DNA from: Pustulibacterium marinum
GTDB taxonomy: Bacteria; Bacteroidota; Bacteroidia; Flavobacteriales; Flavobacteriaceae
DNA: 64,000 nucleotides
Direction of reading: 5' to 3'
Assembly (NCBI RefSeq): GCF_900116665.1
Contig: NZ_FPBK01000004.1
Span: forward strand, 156,246-220,245
The notes beneath the pieces are model-generated. The model was not told where the DNA came from and ran no database searches. It saw nothing but the letters and a program-made list of their open reading frames with translations. This document shows positions 37,505-47,562 of the stretch, piece by piece. The position numbers and the translations under genes are program-made. Position 1 is the first letter of the stretch, and each line of letters starts with the position of its first letter.

Positions 37505-40500
37505 TTATAAGGAAATGTTTAGTCCTAAAGAGATGGTTCTCACCAATGGGTAATTATTGGCCCAATCTCCAGATCCACGGCCATATTGTGTACTCTCTGG
37601 ATCCCAACCTACCCAATCTGTAAATGTGTACAGGTTTCTACCAGCTACGTATACCATTAAGTTTTGAATATTGTATTTTTCTATGAGTGACTTTGGTACG
37701 TTGTAACTTAGCCTCACATCCTTAATTCGTGTATAACTTGCATCTCTTGGAAAGGAATATCCACGATTGTGTAAATGAGAATTTAACCCTGGCCATTCAT
37801 TACTTTGATTTTCAGGTGTCCAATACTGAAAATCTGCTGGTACATTTCTTCGTCCGGCCTCATCTCCATAATTAATATCTGTATTATTCTTTAAAATTCC
37901 TTGAGCCGTTTGAATAAAAACACTCAAGGTAAAATCTTTATAGGTAAAAGTATTCGTCAAACCACCAGTCCAATCTGGTAATGTATTTCCTTGAATCACA
38001 CGATCATTTTCAGAATCAATTTGACCATCACCATTGATATCTGCAAATTTGATATCACCAGGTACTGCTATAGGGTCTACAGCAGAAGGATCTTCTCCTT
38101 CTTGCCAAACTCCTACCATTTTATAAGTATAAATAGTACCCAAGGATTCTCCTATAAACCAACCGTTTGCAATGTTATCCTCTCCGGTACCATCTAGTTG
38201 GACGATCTTATTTCGAAATGAAGAAAAATTAAGTCCTGTTTCCCATTTAAAATCTCCTGAGTTGATGTTGACTGTATTGAGCGTTAATTCAATTCCCTTA
38301 TTTTCTACTTTTCCTATATTATCAATTACACTTGAAGATCCGGTAATATTTGGGATACTTCTAGAGAGTAGTAAATCATCGGTTTCACTTTTATAAACCT
38401 CTAATGTACCGCTGATTCTGTTTTGAAAAAATCCATAATCTACGGCAAGGTTAGCTGATGTGGTTGACTCCCATTTCAAATTGGCATTTCCCATTCCCCC
38501 GATATACGTTCCAGTTACAGCCGACCCTCCAAAAGGGTACAATACAGTACCAGCTGAACTAATGGTAGAGTTAACACCTACTGCTTGATTTCCTGTTTTA
38601 CCATAGGAAAAACGTAGTTTAAGTTGATTGATTTTTTCGTGATCTTTCAAGAAATTTTCATTGTTAAGATTCCAACCCAAGGCTAAAGATGGAAACAATC
38701 CGTACTTATCTGTATTGGCTCCAAAGGCAGAAAAACCATCGCGACGCGCTGTTAAGGTTAATAAATAACGGCTGTCATAGGAATAATTAAGTCTAGCCAT
38801 TTGAGATAATAAATTTGTTTTATACGCTGCCGAACTTCCTCCAATTGTCTCAGCACTTCCTATATTGTTATAATCCAATGCATCACTTAAAAAAATGCTT
38901 CCGTTTACATTAGAATTTTGATAATTGGTTTCTGCTGCACTATACAATAACGTCACATCAAAATGATGTTTTTGTATGTCCTTATTGTAGGTTAAGATAT
39001 TCTCTATCAACCAACGATTGGTTTCGGCATTATAAATATATCCATACCCATTATTATTGTTTGCAGCTCTACCTTCATAATACGCATTGTATCTTGGGTT
39101 ATAATAATAAGAAGCATTCATACGATATTGTAGTCCTTCAATCCAAGGTTTTACAATGGCATATGCGGTACCAGATAGGTTTTTTACGTGATCTACTCTT
39201 GTAGTTGTTAAACCTAGCAAAGGGTTTTCATATAGTAATTCAGGAAACATAGGAAAAATAAGGTATTCACCAGATTCGTCATAGGGAACCGAATAAGGAC
39301 TCATGGCAGATGCTTCCAAAAGATTGGCGCGACCTCCATCATAATTATTATTAGCAAAAAATGCATTCATTCCGGTAGTCAACCAATCGGTAATTTTTAA
39401 ATCTAAGTTTGTTCTCAGATTGATTCGATTGTATTGATATCCTTCTATTACCCCTTTTTGATCTAAATAACTTCCAGATAAAAAATATTTAGCATCATCC
39501 GTTCCTCCTGAAAAACTTAAACTGTGTTCCTGAATAACTCCTGTACGGGTTACTTCATCAATCCAATCGGTTGTAATACCTGCTTCGTAATTTTCGACTT
39601 CAAATGAGTTAGGCAATATTTGAGTTTGTGTATCTCCTCTAGCAACTAAATAATCTGCATATTTCTGAACATATGCTTCCGGACTCATAGGATTCAAAAC
39701 ATGCGGAATATCTTCTACTCCACCATATACACTATATGTAATGGTTGGTTTACCGGTTTTTCCCTGCTTTGTTGTGATTAAAATAACCCCATTGGATCCT
39801 CTTGTACCGTAAATCGCTGTACTTGAAGCATCTTTTAAAATTTCTATAGAAGCTACATCCCTACTATTAATATCATTTAAACTTCCATAAAACGGAGTTC
39901 CATCTACCACGATTAGAGGAGAGGTTCCTGCACTAATGGAATTTAACCCCCTAATCTGAATTGCTCCCTGGCTTCCAGGAACAGAAGATCCTGAAGTTAC
40001 ATTTAGACCGGCGGCAGTACCTTGAATTGCTTGGGCTATATTGGTAACCGGCAAATTCTCTAAACGGTCTTTGGGTACGGAAGTTACAGATCCCGTAACA
40101 TCTGATCGTTTTTGAGTACCGTATCCCACAACTACAACCTCATCTAGTTGAGAGAAATCATCTTCCAATATGATTTCCATACGTGCATTGGTATTTGCAC
40201 TTATTTCTTTCTTTTTAAATCCTACATAAGAAATAACCAATATAGCATTCGCATTGCTAACATTTAAAGTAAACTCTCCATCAAAATCTGTTTGAGTTCC
40301 ATTCGTAGTTCCCTTTTCCATTATAGTAGCACCTGGTAAGGGCATTCCGTCTGATTGTGATTTTACAATTCCAGAAACTTCTATTTGTTGAAAGCTAGTT
40401 GCGGAGGATGCCCAAGGAGCCATCAATAGTAAAGAGATCAATAAAATTAATCTGATTTCTAACTTTGAAGAACTCCAGCGTTCATAAAAAATCATAAAGT

Positions 40501-40507
40501 GGTTCAT
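37505..40507 (-). CDS. SusC/RagA TonB-dependent transporter (uronate PUL)
   Basis: A 1000-residue SusC protein: signal (about residues 18-38), carboxypeptidase-like domain (VSGIVKSQSDGMPLPGATIM, about 44-110), plug (VVVVGYGTQKRSDVTGSVTS and SIEILKDASSTAIYGTRGSN) and a beta-barrel ending in a run of alternating aromatic residues. It imports oligosaccharides released by the surface enzymes. There is no STN domain, which fits control by the adjacent HTCS. The start could be one of several Met residues near the N-terminus. A perfect direct repeat lies about 207 bases upstream. Confidence 0.93.
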   Translation of the reverse strand: MNHFMIFYERWSSSKLEIRLILLISLLLMAPWASSATSFQQIEVSGIVKSQSDGMPLPGATIMEKGTTNGTQTDFDGEFTLNVSNANAILVISYVGFKKKEISANTNARMEIILEDDFSQLDEVVVVGYGTQKRSDVTGSVTSVPKDRLENLPVTNIAQAIQGTAAGLNVTSGSSVPGSQGAIQIRGLNSISAGTSPLIVVDGTPFYGSLNDINSRDVASIEILKDASSTAIYGTRGSNGVILITTKQGKTGKPTITYSVYGGVEDIPHVLNPMSPEAYVQKYADYLVARGDTQTQILPNSFEVENYEAGITTDWIDEVTRTGVIQEHSLSFSGGTDDAKYFLSGSYLDQKGVIEGYQYNRINLRTNLDLKITDWLTTGMNAFFANNNYDGGRANLLEASAMSPYSVPYDESGEYLIFPMFPELLYENPLLGLTTTRVDHVKNLSGTAYAIVKPWIEGLQYRMNASYYYNPRYNAYYEGRAANNNNGYGYIYNAETNRWLIENILTYNKDIQKHHFDVTLLYSAAETNYQNSNVNGSIFLSDALDYNNIGSAETIGGSSAAYKTNLLSQMARLNYSYDSRYLLTLTARRDGFSAFGANTDKYGLFPSLALGWNLNNENFLKDHEKINQLKLRFSYGKTGNQAVGVNSTISSAGTVLYPFGGSAVTGTYIGGMGNANLKWESTTSANLAVDYGFFQNRISGTLEVYKSETDDLLLSRSIPNITGSSSVIDNIGKVENKGIELTLNTVNINSGDFKWETGLNFSSFRNKIVQLDGTGEDNIANGWFIGESLGTIYTYKMVGVWQEGEDPSAVDPIAVPGDIKFADINGDGQIDSENDRVIQGNTLPDWTGGLTNTFTYKDFTLSVFIQTAQGILKNNTDINYGDEAGRRNVPADFQYWTPENQSNEWPGLNSHLHNRGYSFPRDASYTRIKDVRLSYNVPKSLIEKYNIQNLMVYVAGRNLYTFTDWVGWDPESTQYGRGSGDWANNYPLVRTISLGLNISL

Positions 40508-40713
40508 ATTACAAGTGTGTTAGTTTAACGAAATCGTTTTCGAATTTCCATTATAACATGAAGTAATCGATTACATTTTTATCACAAATTCATCAATATC
40601 TATAAAAGTATGATGCATTTAAAAAAGATAATCAACCTAACTCCAATCGTATAAATTACATGAAGTATGAAATTCGAATAATCAAATTAACAGTGAATTT
40701 TTATTGTATATAG

Positions 40714-40746
40714 GGGGTGAAATCATCTAATATGAGGGGTGAAATC
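40714..40746. promoter_or_regulatory. Perfect 11-bp direct repeat, probable HTCS operator
   Basis: GGGGTGAAATC occurs exactly twice, at 40714-40724 and 40736-40746, start to start 22 bases, which is two helical turns. AraC-type DNA-binding domains such as those of HTCS regulators often bind tandem half-sites with about this spacing. It lies in the 373-base gap between the HTCS gene and the susC it should control, about 207 bases from the susC start. GC-rich runs are rare in the AT-rich DNA around it, so the match stands out. The remainder of 40508-40880 is AT-rich with no further signal I can name. Confidence 0.65.
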
Positions 40747-40880
40747 GTACTATTTTTAAAAAATCAGCATAATTGCTAAAATCTTTAATTAAATAATTAC
40801 TATTTATTGCAGTAAATTTTAAAAACTTGAAAATTAATTCAGTCTTAAATTATAAATATTCTATTTAAAACCATATTAGT

Positions 40881-43800
40881 CTAAGGGCGTATCCTATGGT
40901 ATTCTTTATGGAAAGAATCACGGTATTTTTTTACATATTTAGAAGGTGGCATTCCAAAAAGTTCCACAAATTTTTTCCGGAAATATTTAGGATCTTCAAT
41001 ACCTACAAAACTCCCGGCTTCTCCTATAGTACTATCTGTAGTGAGTAACAAGATGGCCGCTTTTCTTAAACGAACTGAACGAATAAAGGCTGTAGTTGTT
41101 TGCCCCGATATGGCCTTAATTTTTTTATACAATGCAGAATGACTCATTCCCATAATCTTGGAAAATTCTTTTACATTAAATTCTTTATCTGTGATATGGT
41201 CTTCTATAACCTGAATACATTTTTCAAAAAATTCGCTATACTCTGGCGCTACCTTCGAGTGATTTTCTTTTAGAGTAATACTATCTAAATAATACCTCCT
41301 TAATTCTGAACGGCTCTTCAATAGACTTTCTACTCGTGCCAACAAAATTGCATTATCAAAAGGCTTGGTTATGTAATCATCTGCTCCAGAATGAAGCCCT
41401 TGTAGTTCGGTTTCTGAACTTCTTGTGGATGTTAACAAGATAATCGGAATATGACTCCATTTAGGATCTTTCTTCATCCAATTACACAAAGCAATCCCGT
41501 CTATCTCATCCATGACTACATCGCTGATTACTAAGTCTGGTTCATTCTTTTTAATGGAGGTTATAGCTTCCTTACCGTTTGAGGTGGACTCTACTATATA
41601 TTCAGCACTAAACAACTTACCCACATAATTTCTCATGTCCTGATCATCCTCAACGATTAAAATTTTGTATTGTTTCGTCAAAGGATTTAAAGCCATCTTA
41701 GGACTACTTTCTGTAAAAGAATCAAATGAAGCTTCTGTCGGTTTTGGTATCGAGCATTTATTTTCTTTCTCTAATTTAAAAATAACGTCTTTACAGTTTT
41801 CAAAATGCTCATATCCCTTTTTAATAACAATATGAAACGTAGTACCTCTTCCCAGACTGCTTTCACAAGTAATATATCCCCCATGTTTTTCAACAAAATA
41901 TTTTACTGTAAATAATCCGATTCCGTATCCTCCGTTTTTTTTCCCATCCTGATTTCTACTACTATAAAATTTCTCAAAAATATGCGGAACATCTTCCGGA
42001 TGAATTCCACATCCTGTATCTGCTACTTGTATTGTAAAGTCCTCCACAGTATCTGTAACTGTTACTTGAATAGATTGATGTTTAGGCGTAAACTTAAAGG
42101 CATTGGAAAACAGATTGAAAAACACGATTTCCATTTTTTCAAAATCACCATAGCAAAGCGTTTCAGTACATTGAAAATCTATTTGACAGTGTATGTCCAT
42201 GTCATGAGCTCTATATTCAAAACACGCATAAATTTCTTGTAGCATTTGGTCTAAATGAAACTCAGATACTACCAGCTGCTCAGCATCTGATTCAGCTTTC
42301 CTAAAAATTAATAATTGATCAATTAACTTTAATAGCCTTTCTGAATTTCTTTGAGCTACCAAAATATCTGGTTGAAATTCTGGTGCCACTTTGTGTACTA
42401 ACTTTTTAATAGGATTGATAATAAGTGTAAGCGGTGTTCTAAATTCATGTGTTAAATAGGTAAATACCGCTTTTTGTTTCTCTGCCAATTCTCGTTCTTT
42501 ATGAGCAGTGAGCTTGGCTATTTTAATATCGTAACGCAGGCGTTCTCTTTGTTTTGTATATCTAAAGTACAAGACGAAAATTCCGATAATTACCAAACCA
42601 TAAAGTGTGTATGACCACCACGTTCTGTACCAAGGTGGCAAAATAGTTAATGTTGCTAGCTGAACTGGATTTCCCCAACTCCCATTTTCATTTCTAACTT
42701 TGACTTTGAATTGATAGGTTCCTTTCTCTAGTCTATTGTAACTCGCATTACGATCGTTGTGACTATAGTTCCACTGCATATCCCAATTTTCTAGAATGTA
42801 GGCGTACTGTATTTTATCGGCATGATGATAGTCTATTGCTACAAAATTAAATGCAACAGCTGTTTGGTCATATGGAATTTGTAATTGATAATGGTTGTTT
42901 TTACCAATTTTCAATTCCTTTCCGTTGGGTGATAGTTCTTTGTTTTGTATGGTTACACTTTTTAGTTGCACACCATGCGTTTCATTAGAAGGATTAATTT
43001 TTATTGGATTGAAAACATTAAATCCGTTTATACCTCCAAAAGCTAAATCTCCATTGTGTAACCTCAAACCTGCATTGAAACTAAATTGATTACTTTGTAA
43101 ACCATCGGAACTGGAATAATTTGTAAAATGAGTGGTCTTGTCAAAACTGGCAATTCCATGATAAGTACTTAGCCAAAGTTTTTGATGCTCATCTTCTAAT
43201 ATTCTTAAAATTGTATTATCTGGCAGTCCTTCGTCTGTAGTAAATCTTTTATAGGTATGATTTTTTCTATTATAGGACAAAAGGCCACCTTCTTGTAATC
43301 CTACCCAAAGTTGACCGTTGCTATCCTCTGCAAGAGACCTAACTGGATACCCCAATTCGTAACTTTCAAAAGTATGTTTAGTGGGATTAATTTTTAAGAG
43401 TTCGGAATAATTACCTGCCCACAATGTTCCATCTTTGGTTTCTATCATGCATTGTACATCACGAATATTACTATTATAAATTTCGAACTGATTTGTTTCA
43501 GGATTAAAACGATATAAAGTTCCCGTATTTGAAGTACTTACCCATAATTGATCTTTGGTATCCTTTAATGAAAACCAAGCGTTTTTCTCTTCTTTACCAG
43601 TTACTGTATTGTAACATGTATAATGTTGCATCCTATTGCTTTGGCTATCCCAACAATCTACACCGCCATTCCAAGAGGTTACCCAATATTTTGCCCCTAT
43701 ACCTTGAGTAATGCCCGTGATGAGCTTACTGGTATAACCATTTTCTGGATTCACAGCTTGAAAACGATCTGCTTCCCGATCCCAAAACTGAATTCCTTCA

Positions 43801-44927
43801 CCAGAAGTGCCTATGTACAATCCTTTACCATTTTTCGCTTCACAAAAACTAGAGACAAAATTGATTTGGGCGTCTATATCGCTGCCTTTTTCAATTAAAT
43901 ATTTTTGAAAAACAGGTCCACGATGAGAAATCATACTTATACCAGCTCTTAAAGAACCTAGCCATATATTCCTTTCTCTATCCTCGAATATTCCAAAAAA
44001 TGCATCGCTACTACTTATTTGTTTTCGGTGGAACTTTTGTTCATTTTGAAGTGTTAAACTATCATTTTCTATGGTATATATACCAGAACCATCGGTTGTT
44101 ATCCATAGTTTTCCAGCATGATCAATTAAGAGTCTGGTTACTGAAATTTCGTTCAGATACGATAATTGGATCGTAGCATTTTTAGTATCTATTCCAAAGA
44201 GTCCTTCCTCTGTTGCCATCCATAACAGATTTCTTTGAGTATCTAATAGTAAATCTTTGATCTGAGACTTAACACGTAAAAATGGCAGTAACTTATTTGA
44301 CTTCAAATCCAATGAATAAATACCATAATTTTTAACAGCAATCCAAACCTGTTCTCTATGAGCATTGTAACCAATACATTCAACATCGTACGAAAAAATA
44401 CTAGAAGAACCGTCTGGGAGTATTAATGGAATTTGCTTACCTATGTATTTATCTCTTTTATATAAAAGCAAACCTAAATGATAGCTAGCAACCAACATAT
44501 CACCATTACTCAAACGTTGTATATCCTGAATATTTGAATTGAGTTCCTGCGTATTTAAAGTATCCCGTTCGGATTGGTAATACAAATTGGTAAACCTGTA
44601 CTCATTCTTTTTCAATACACTAACGCCCTTAACGCCTCCAACCCAAATATCGCCTGATGACGTTTCCGCTAGGCTATGAACTGTATTGGTTCGTAGACTA
44701 TGTTCATCTCCAATTCTATTCTTGTAAACTCTAAAATTATATCCATCATATTTGTTTAATCCATCATAAGTTCCAATCCACAAATATCCTTTTGAATCTT
44801 GCATCAAACTGGTCACAGAATTGTGTGATAACCCATCTTTAATATCTATATGCTTTATATCCTGTGCTTGAGTTGTATGGTATAGTTGTATTAAACAGCA
44901 GCAAAAAATGCTTAAAAATTTTTTCAT
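40881..44927 (-). CDS. Hybrid two-component system regulator (HTCS)
   Basis: A 1348-residue one-protein signalling system. After the signal peptide comes a periplasmic sensor of many Reg_prop repeats (SLMQDSKGYLWIGTYDGLNK type, two seven-bladed propellers, about residues 25-685) and a Y_Y_Y domain (about 690-755). One membrane helix follows (about 765-785), then HisKA with HEFRTPLTL near 830, HATPase (NLFSNAFKFTP, DTGCGI, GYGIGL), a receiver with phospho-Asp in LVISDVVMDEIDG near 1130, and a C-terminal AraC HTH (about 1245-1345). HTCS proteins bind a specific oligosaccharide and activate the adjacent SusCD operon. An upstream Met exists, but the ATG at 44927 directly precedes the signal peptide. 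Confidence 0.93.
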   Translation of the reverse strand: MKKFLSIFCCCLIQLYHTTQAQDIKHIDIKDGLSHNSVTSLMQDSKGYLWIGTYDGLNKYDGYNFRVYKNRIGDEHSLRTNTVHSLAETSSGDIWVGGVKGVSVLKKNEYRFTNLYYQSERDTLNTQELNSNIQDIQRLSNGDMLVASYHLGLLLYKRDKYIGKQIPLILPDGSSSIFSYDVECIGYNAHREQVWIAVKNYGIYSLDLKSNKLLPFLRVKSQIKDLLLDTQRNLLWMATEEGLFGIDTKNATIQLSYLNEISVTRLLIDHAGKLWITTDGSGIYTIENDSLTLQNEQKFHRKQISSSDAFFGIFEDRERNIWLGSLRAGISMISHRGPVFQKYLIEKGSDIDAQINFVSSFCEAKNGKGLYIGTSGEGIQFWDREADRFQAVNPENGYTSKLITGITQGIGAKYWVTSWNGGVDCWDSQSNRMQHYTCYNTVTGKEEKNAWFSLKDTKDQLWVSTSNTGTLYRFNPETNQFEIYNSNIRDVQCMIETKDGTLWAGNYSELLKINPTKHTFESYELGYPVRSLAEDSNGQLWVGLQEGGLLSYNRKNHTYKRFTTDEGLPDNTILRILEDEHQKLWLSTYHGIASFDKTTHFTNYSSSDGLQSNQFSFNAGLRLHNGDLAFGGINGFNVFNPIKINPSNETHGVQLKSVTIQNKELSPNGKELKIGKNNHYQLQIPYDQTAVAFNFVAIDYHHADKIQYAYILENWDMQWNYSHNDRNASYNRLEKGTYQFKVKVRNENGSWGNPVQLATLTILPPWYRTWWSYTLYGLVIIGIFVLYFRYTKQRERLRYDIKIAKLTAHKERELAEKQKAVFTYLTHEFRTPLTLIINPIKKLVHKVAPEFQPDILVAQRNSERLLKLIDQLLIFRKAESDAEQLVVSEFHLDQMLQEIYACFEYRAHDMDIHCQIDFQCTETLCYGDFEKMEIVFFNLFSNAFKFTPKHQSIQVTVTDTVEDFTIQVADTGCGIHPEDVPHIFEKFYSSRNQDGKKNGGYGIGLFTVKYFVEKHGGYITCESSLGRGTTFHIVIKKGYEHFENCKDVIFKLEKENKCSIPKPTEASFDSFTESSPKMALNPLTKQYKILIVEDDQDMRNYVGKLFSAEYIVESTSNGKEAITSIKKNEPDLVISDVVMDEIDGIALCNWMKKDPKWSHIPIILLTSTRSSETELQGLHSGADDYITKPFDNAILLARVESLLKSRSELRRYYLDSITLKENHSKVAPEYSEFFEKCIQVIEDHITDKEFNVKEFSKIMGMSHSALYKKIKAISGQTTTAFIRSVRLRKAAILLLTTDSTIGEAGSFVGIEDPKYFRKKFVELFGMPPSKYVKKYRDSFHKEYHRIRP

Positions 44928-45090
44928 ATGTTGGTTTAGATCTTTTTCAAAGTTACAGTTATAATGTAAGATAATCCACATGATTCTCTAAAAGGAAAGT
45001 TTTCACTAAGTTCAAAAATATTTTTATTTCTTGTCTACAAATTTTTGATGACTGAAAAATTAGATTCAGTATACAAATCTGTCACAAAAC

Positions 45091-45129
45091 TTAAAAAGCA
45101 CCTACAATAAAACTGCAAGTGCTTTTTAA
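45091..45129. terminator. Hairpin terminator in HTCS upstream region
   Basis: TTAAAAAGCAC (45091-45101) pairs perfectly with GTGCTTTTTAA (45119-45129) across a 17-base loop, with T/A runs on both sides, so it could work in both directions. It lies past the end of the decayed minus-strand genes on its right. The rest of 44928-45208 is AT-rich with no gene that I see. Confidence 0.65.
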
Positions 45130-45208
45130 ATAATGACTGTCTAAAAATAACTTTACTCAAAACTTATTTTTATCCATAAGTAGTATAACGTAAACAAAAA
45201 ATGAAGCA

Positions 45209-45370
45209 TTATTCCCATTTATAAAAGTGCTTGAGATTCACTTCTACACACTTATATTTCTCAGCAGTAAAATTTCTGTTATTCACCGAATAGAAATAAA
45301 AAATACCTCTCACAAATTTAGGAGAACGTATTATACAGCTTGGAAGTAACTTACCAATAACGTTTACTCG
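45209..45370 (-). pseudogene. Possible coding remnant beyond the EEP fragment
   Basis: On the minus strand an open frame of about 54 codons without a start ends at a TAA (45209-45211) and reads like protein (VIGKLLPSCIIRSPKFVRGI, then FYFYSVNNRNFTAEKYKCVE and so on). It begins right where the endonuclease-like fragment ends, in another frame. I know no family for it. It may be the tail of a further decayed gene, or chance. Confidence 0.25.
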
Positions 45371-45740
45371 GCTTTATTTGAATTTAGCTTTACTACAATA
45401 CAAATAGGATAATGGTCTGATGGTGTTCTTGCTTTTTGAACTGCTAGCTCAAGCTCTTTCGGAAAATCTCCTTGTGTAACTATATCTTTTATCACATCCT
45501 TGTTTGAATGATAAACATCTGACAAGATTCCGTGTTTTAATACTTGAATTTCCTTACTTACAAAAATGTGATCAATTCTCTTATCTGAATTCGTATTAAT
45601 ATTAAATCCGTTAAATGTTCCGGAGGGACCATATAAAAAATTAGTTTTATCATAAGCATCTGTCAACACATCAGAATCATTTATCACTTTATAGCTAGGA
45701 CTGGTTTGGTCTACATTAAAGTCCCCTGTAAGTACCACTC
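45364..45740 (-). pseudogene. Endonuclease/exonuclease/phosphatase C-terminal fragment
   Basis: About 125 codons match the C-terminal half of an endonuclease/exonuclease/phosphatase (DNase I-like) domain: VVLTGDFNVDQ with the metal-site Asp and Asn, DKRIDHIFVSK, and PSDHYPICIVV with the catalytic Asp-His. The N-terminal half with the first Asn and Glu of the family is absent. Codons to the right of about 45740 on this strand are only the shadow of the plus-strand dehydrogenase fragment. The gene is therefore truncated and surely inactive. It was once head to head with its neighbour. Confidence 0.8.
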
Positions 45741-47440
45741 TAGCTATTGAAGTACCGGAAACAATTCCATTGAAATCTATTAAAGATTTTACAATAGTGG
45801 GTTCTTCCAAAACGAATGTCAAAATTGATGACATTATTACGGGAAAACCCTTGTTTGGAATTGACTATCATGAAGATGGTATGCAAATAGCTATGCCTAT
45901 TCATCCGCCAGCCTTTGGGATGAAATTAGATTCTTTTGATGCTTCAGAAGCTTTACAAATGAAAGGAATTAGCCATGTAATTTCCGTGAGATCATTCAAG
46001 AAAAATTATGGCAGGGCCATTTTTGACGAACATGCATTTCCTGAATTTATTGCGGTCGTTGGAGATTCCGTTTGGAATGTAATGCAAGCAAAAAAGAAAG
46101 TAAAAGCCAACTGGAAACCTTTTGATTCCTATGCTTTAGAAAAAAATATCTTTGGCAATAAATCTACAGTAACCGTTCCTGCAGGTTTGGAAAGTACTAC
46201 CGAGCACTATAAAACTATGAAAAAAGGCAATTCAAATGCATTGAAAACTTTACGAAAAGATGGCAACCCTGAAGTTGCTTTTAAAAATGCTCATAAAGTA
46301 ATTGAAAGTACTTATACTGCACCTTTTTTGGCGCATAATGCCATGGAGCCAGTAAATTGTTTTGCAGAAGCCAGTGGGAAACATATTCGGGTAGTTTCTC
46401 CTATGCAAGCTCCCGAGTATATGGAAACTACCTTAGCAGATAACTTTGGCATTTCAAAAGAAAACATTGATTTGAAAGTTACCCGAATGGGCGGTGGTTT
46501 TGGGAGAAGAGCCTATAGCTTTAACATTGTAGAAGCTGTTGCCATTGCTCAAAAAGTAAAAACTCCTGTTCAACTTATATATACACGTGAAGATGACATG
46601 ACGGGTGGCATTTACAGACCTATGTATCAAATAACCTAACGTGCAGCTTTAGACTCAAAAAATAATTTAACAGCTTACCATATTACAGGAACCGGAGTTC
46701 CTGAAAACGCTGTTTTTCCAGATAGGTTTCCTGCAGGAGCTGTAGAGAATTATTTAGCACAAAGTTGGGAAGTTCCCTCAAATATTTCTGTTGGCGCTTT
46801 CAGAGCTCCTCGTTCAAATTTTGCAGGAGCTTCTGAACAAGCCTTTCTGGATGAAGTAGCTGAAGCAGCTGGCAAAGATCCAATTGAATTTAGACTAGCA
46901 TTGTTTGATAAGGCTATACAAAATCCTGTTGGTGAAAATAATCAATACGATGCAAAACGTTACAAGGGAGTGCTCCAATTAGTAAAGGAAAAAGCGAAGT
47001 GGCAAGGGCTTTCAGACAAGCGGGGTGTGGCTGCCTATTTTTGTCATAATACGTATGTAGCGCATGTAGTAGAAGCTAATCATTTATCAGAAACTCCTAT
47101 AGCACAGCATGTAACCACTGCAGTAGATTGCGGAGTGGTTGTCAACAAAGATGCTGCAAAAAATATGGTTGAAGGTGCCGTGATAGATGGTATTGGAAAT
47201 GCCATATATGGCGAAATGACCTTTACAGATGGAAAACCTGATAAGGAAAACTTTCATTCTTATAAAATGATTCGAATGCCCGAAAGTCCTACATCTATTG
47301 AAGTTCATTTTGTTGAAAATGAAGAAAAGCCAACCGGATTAGGTGAACCTCCATTTCCTCCAGTTTTTGCTGCATTAGCCAATGCTCTTTACAAGAAAGA
47401 ACATAAAAGATTCTATCATCAGCCATTTACAAAAAAATAA
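45740..47440 (+). pseudogene. Molybdopterin dehydrogenase large subunit (IorB-like), truncated
   Basis: About 567 codons match the molybdopterin-binding subunit of isoquinoline 1-oxidoreductase/xanthine dehydrogenase-type enzymes: PLKSIKDFTIVG then KIDDIITGKPLFGID, FLAHNAMEPVNCFAE, RMGGGFGRRAYSF, VGAFRAPRSNFAGASEQAFLDE and a C-terminal GLGEPPFPPVFAALANAL. A single in-frame TAA at 46637-46639 interrupts an otherwise unbroken frame, since codons continue in the same frame as RAALDSKNNL. The first 170-200 residues of the family are missing, cut at the junction near 45740. Two independent lesions make it a pseudogene. The usual iron-sulfur partner gene is not nearby. Confidence 0.85.
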
Positions 47441-47516
47441 GATCGCAAACTTTGATCATCATTCTAACATACAACTATAATATTACCAAAATTTCACTAA
47501 TACTTTATAAATAAAA

Positions 47517-47544
47517 AACCCACATTCAAGAAAGAATATGGGTT
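47517..47544. terminator. Hairpin terminator after the mannan susD
   Basis: AACCCACATTC (47517-47527) pairs with GAATATGGGTT (47534-47544) with one C-A mismatch and a six-base loop. On the minus strand a T-run follows (complement of 47512-47518), so it should end the susC-susD transcript 20 bases past the susD stop. It may also stop transcription from the decayed dehydrogenase side. Confidence 0.7.
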
Positions 47545-47562
47545 CAATAACTTTACTAAATT

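Noticed and set aside
45741-45834. Minus-strand extension of the endonuclease fragment beyond the junction
   Set aside because: The same bases code plus-strand residues that match the dehydrogenase family, so the minus-strand codons there are only a shadow frame.
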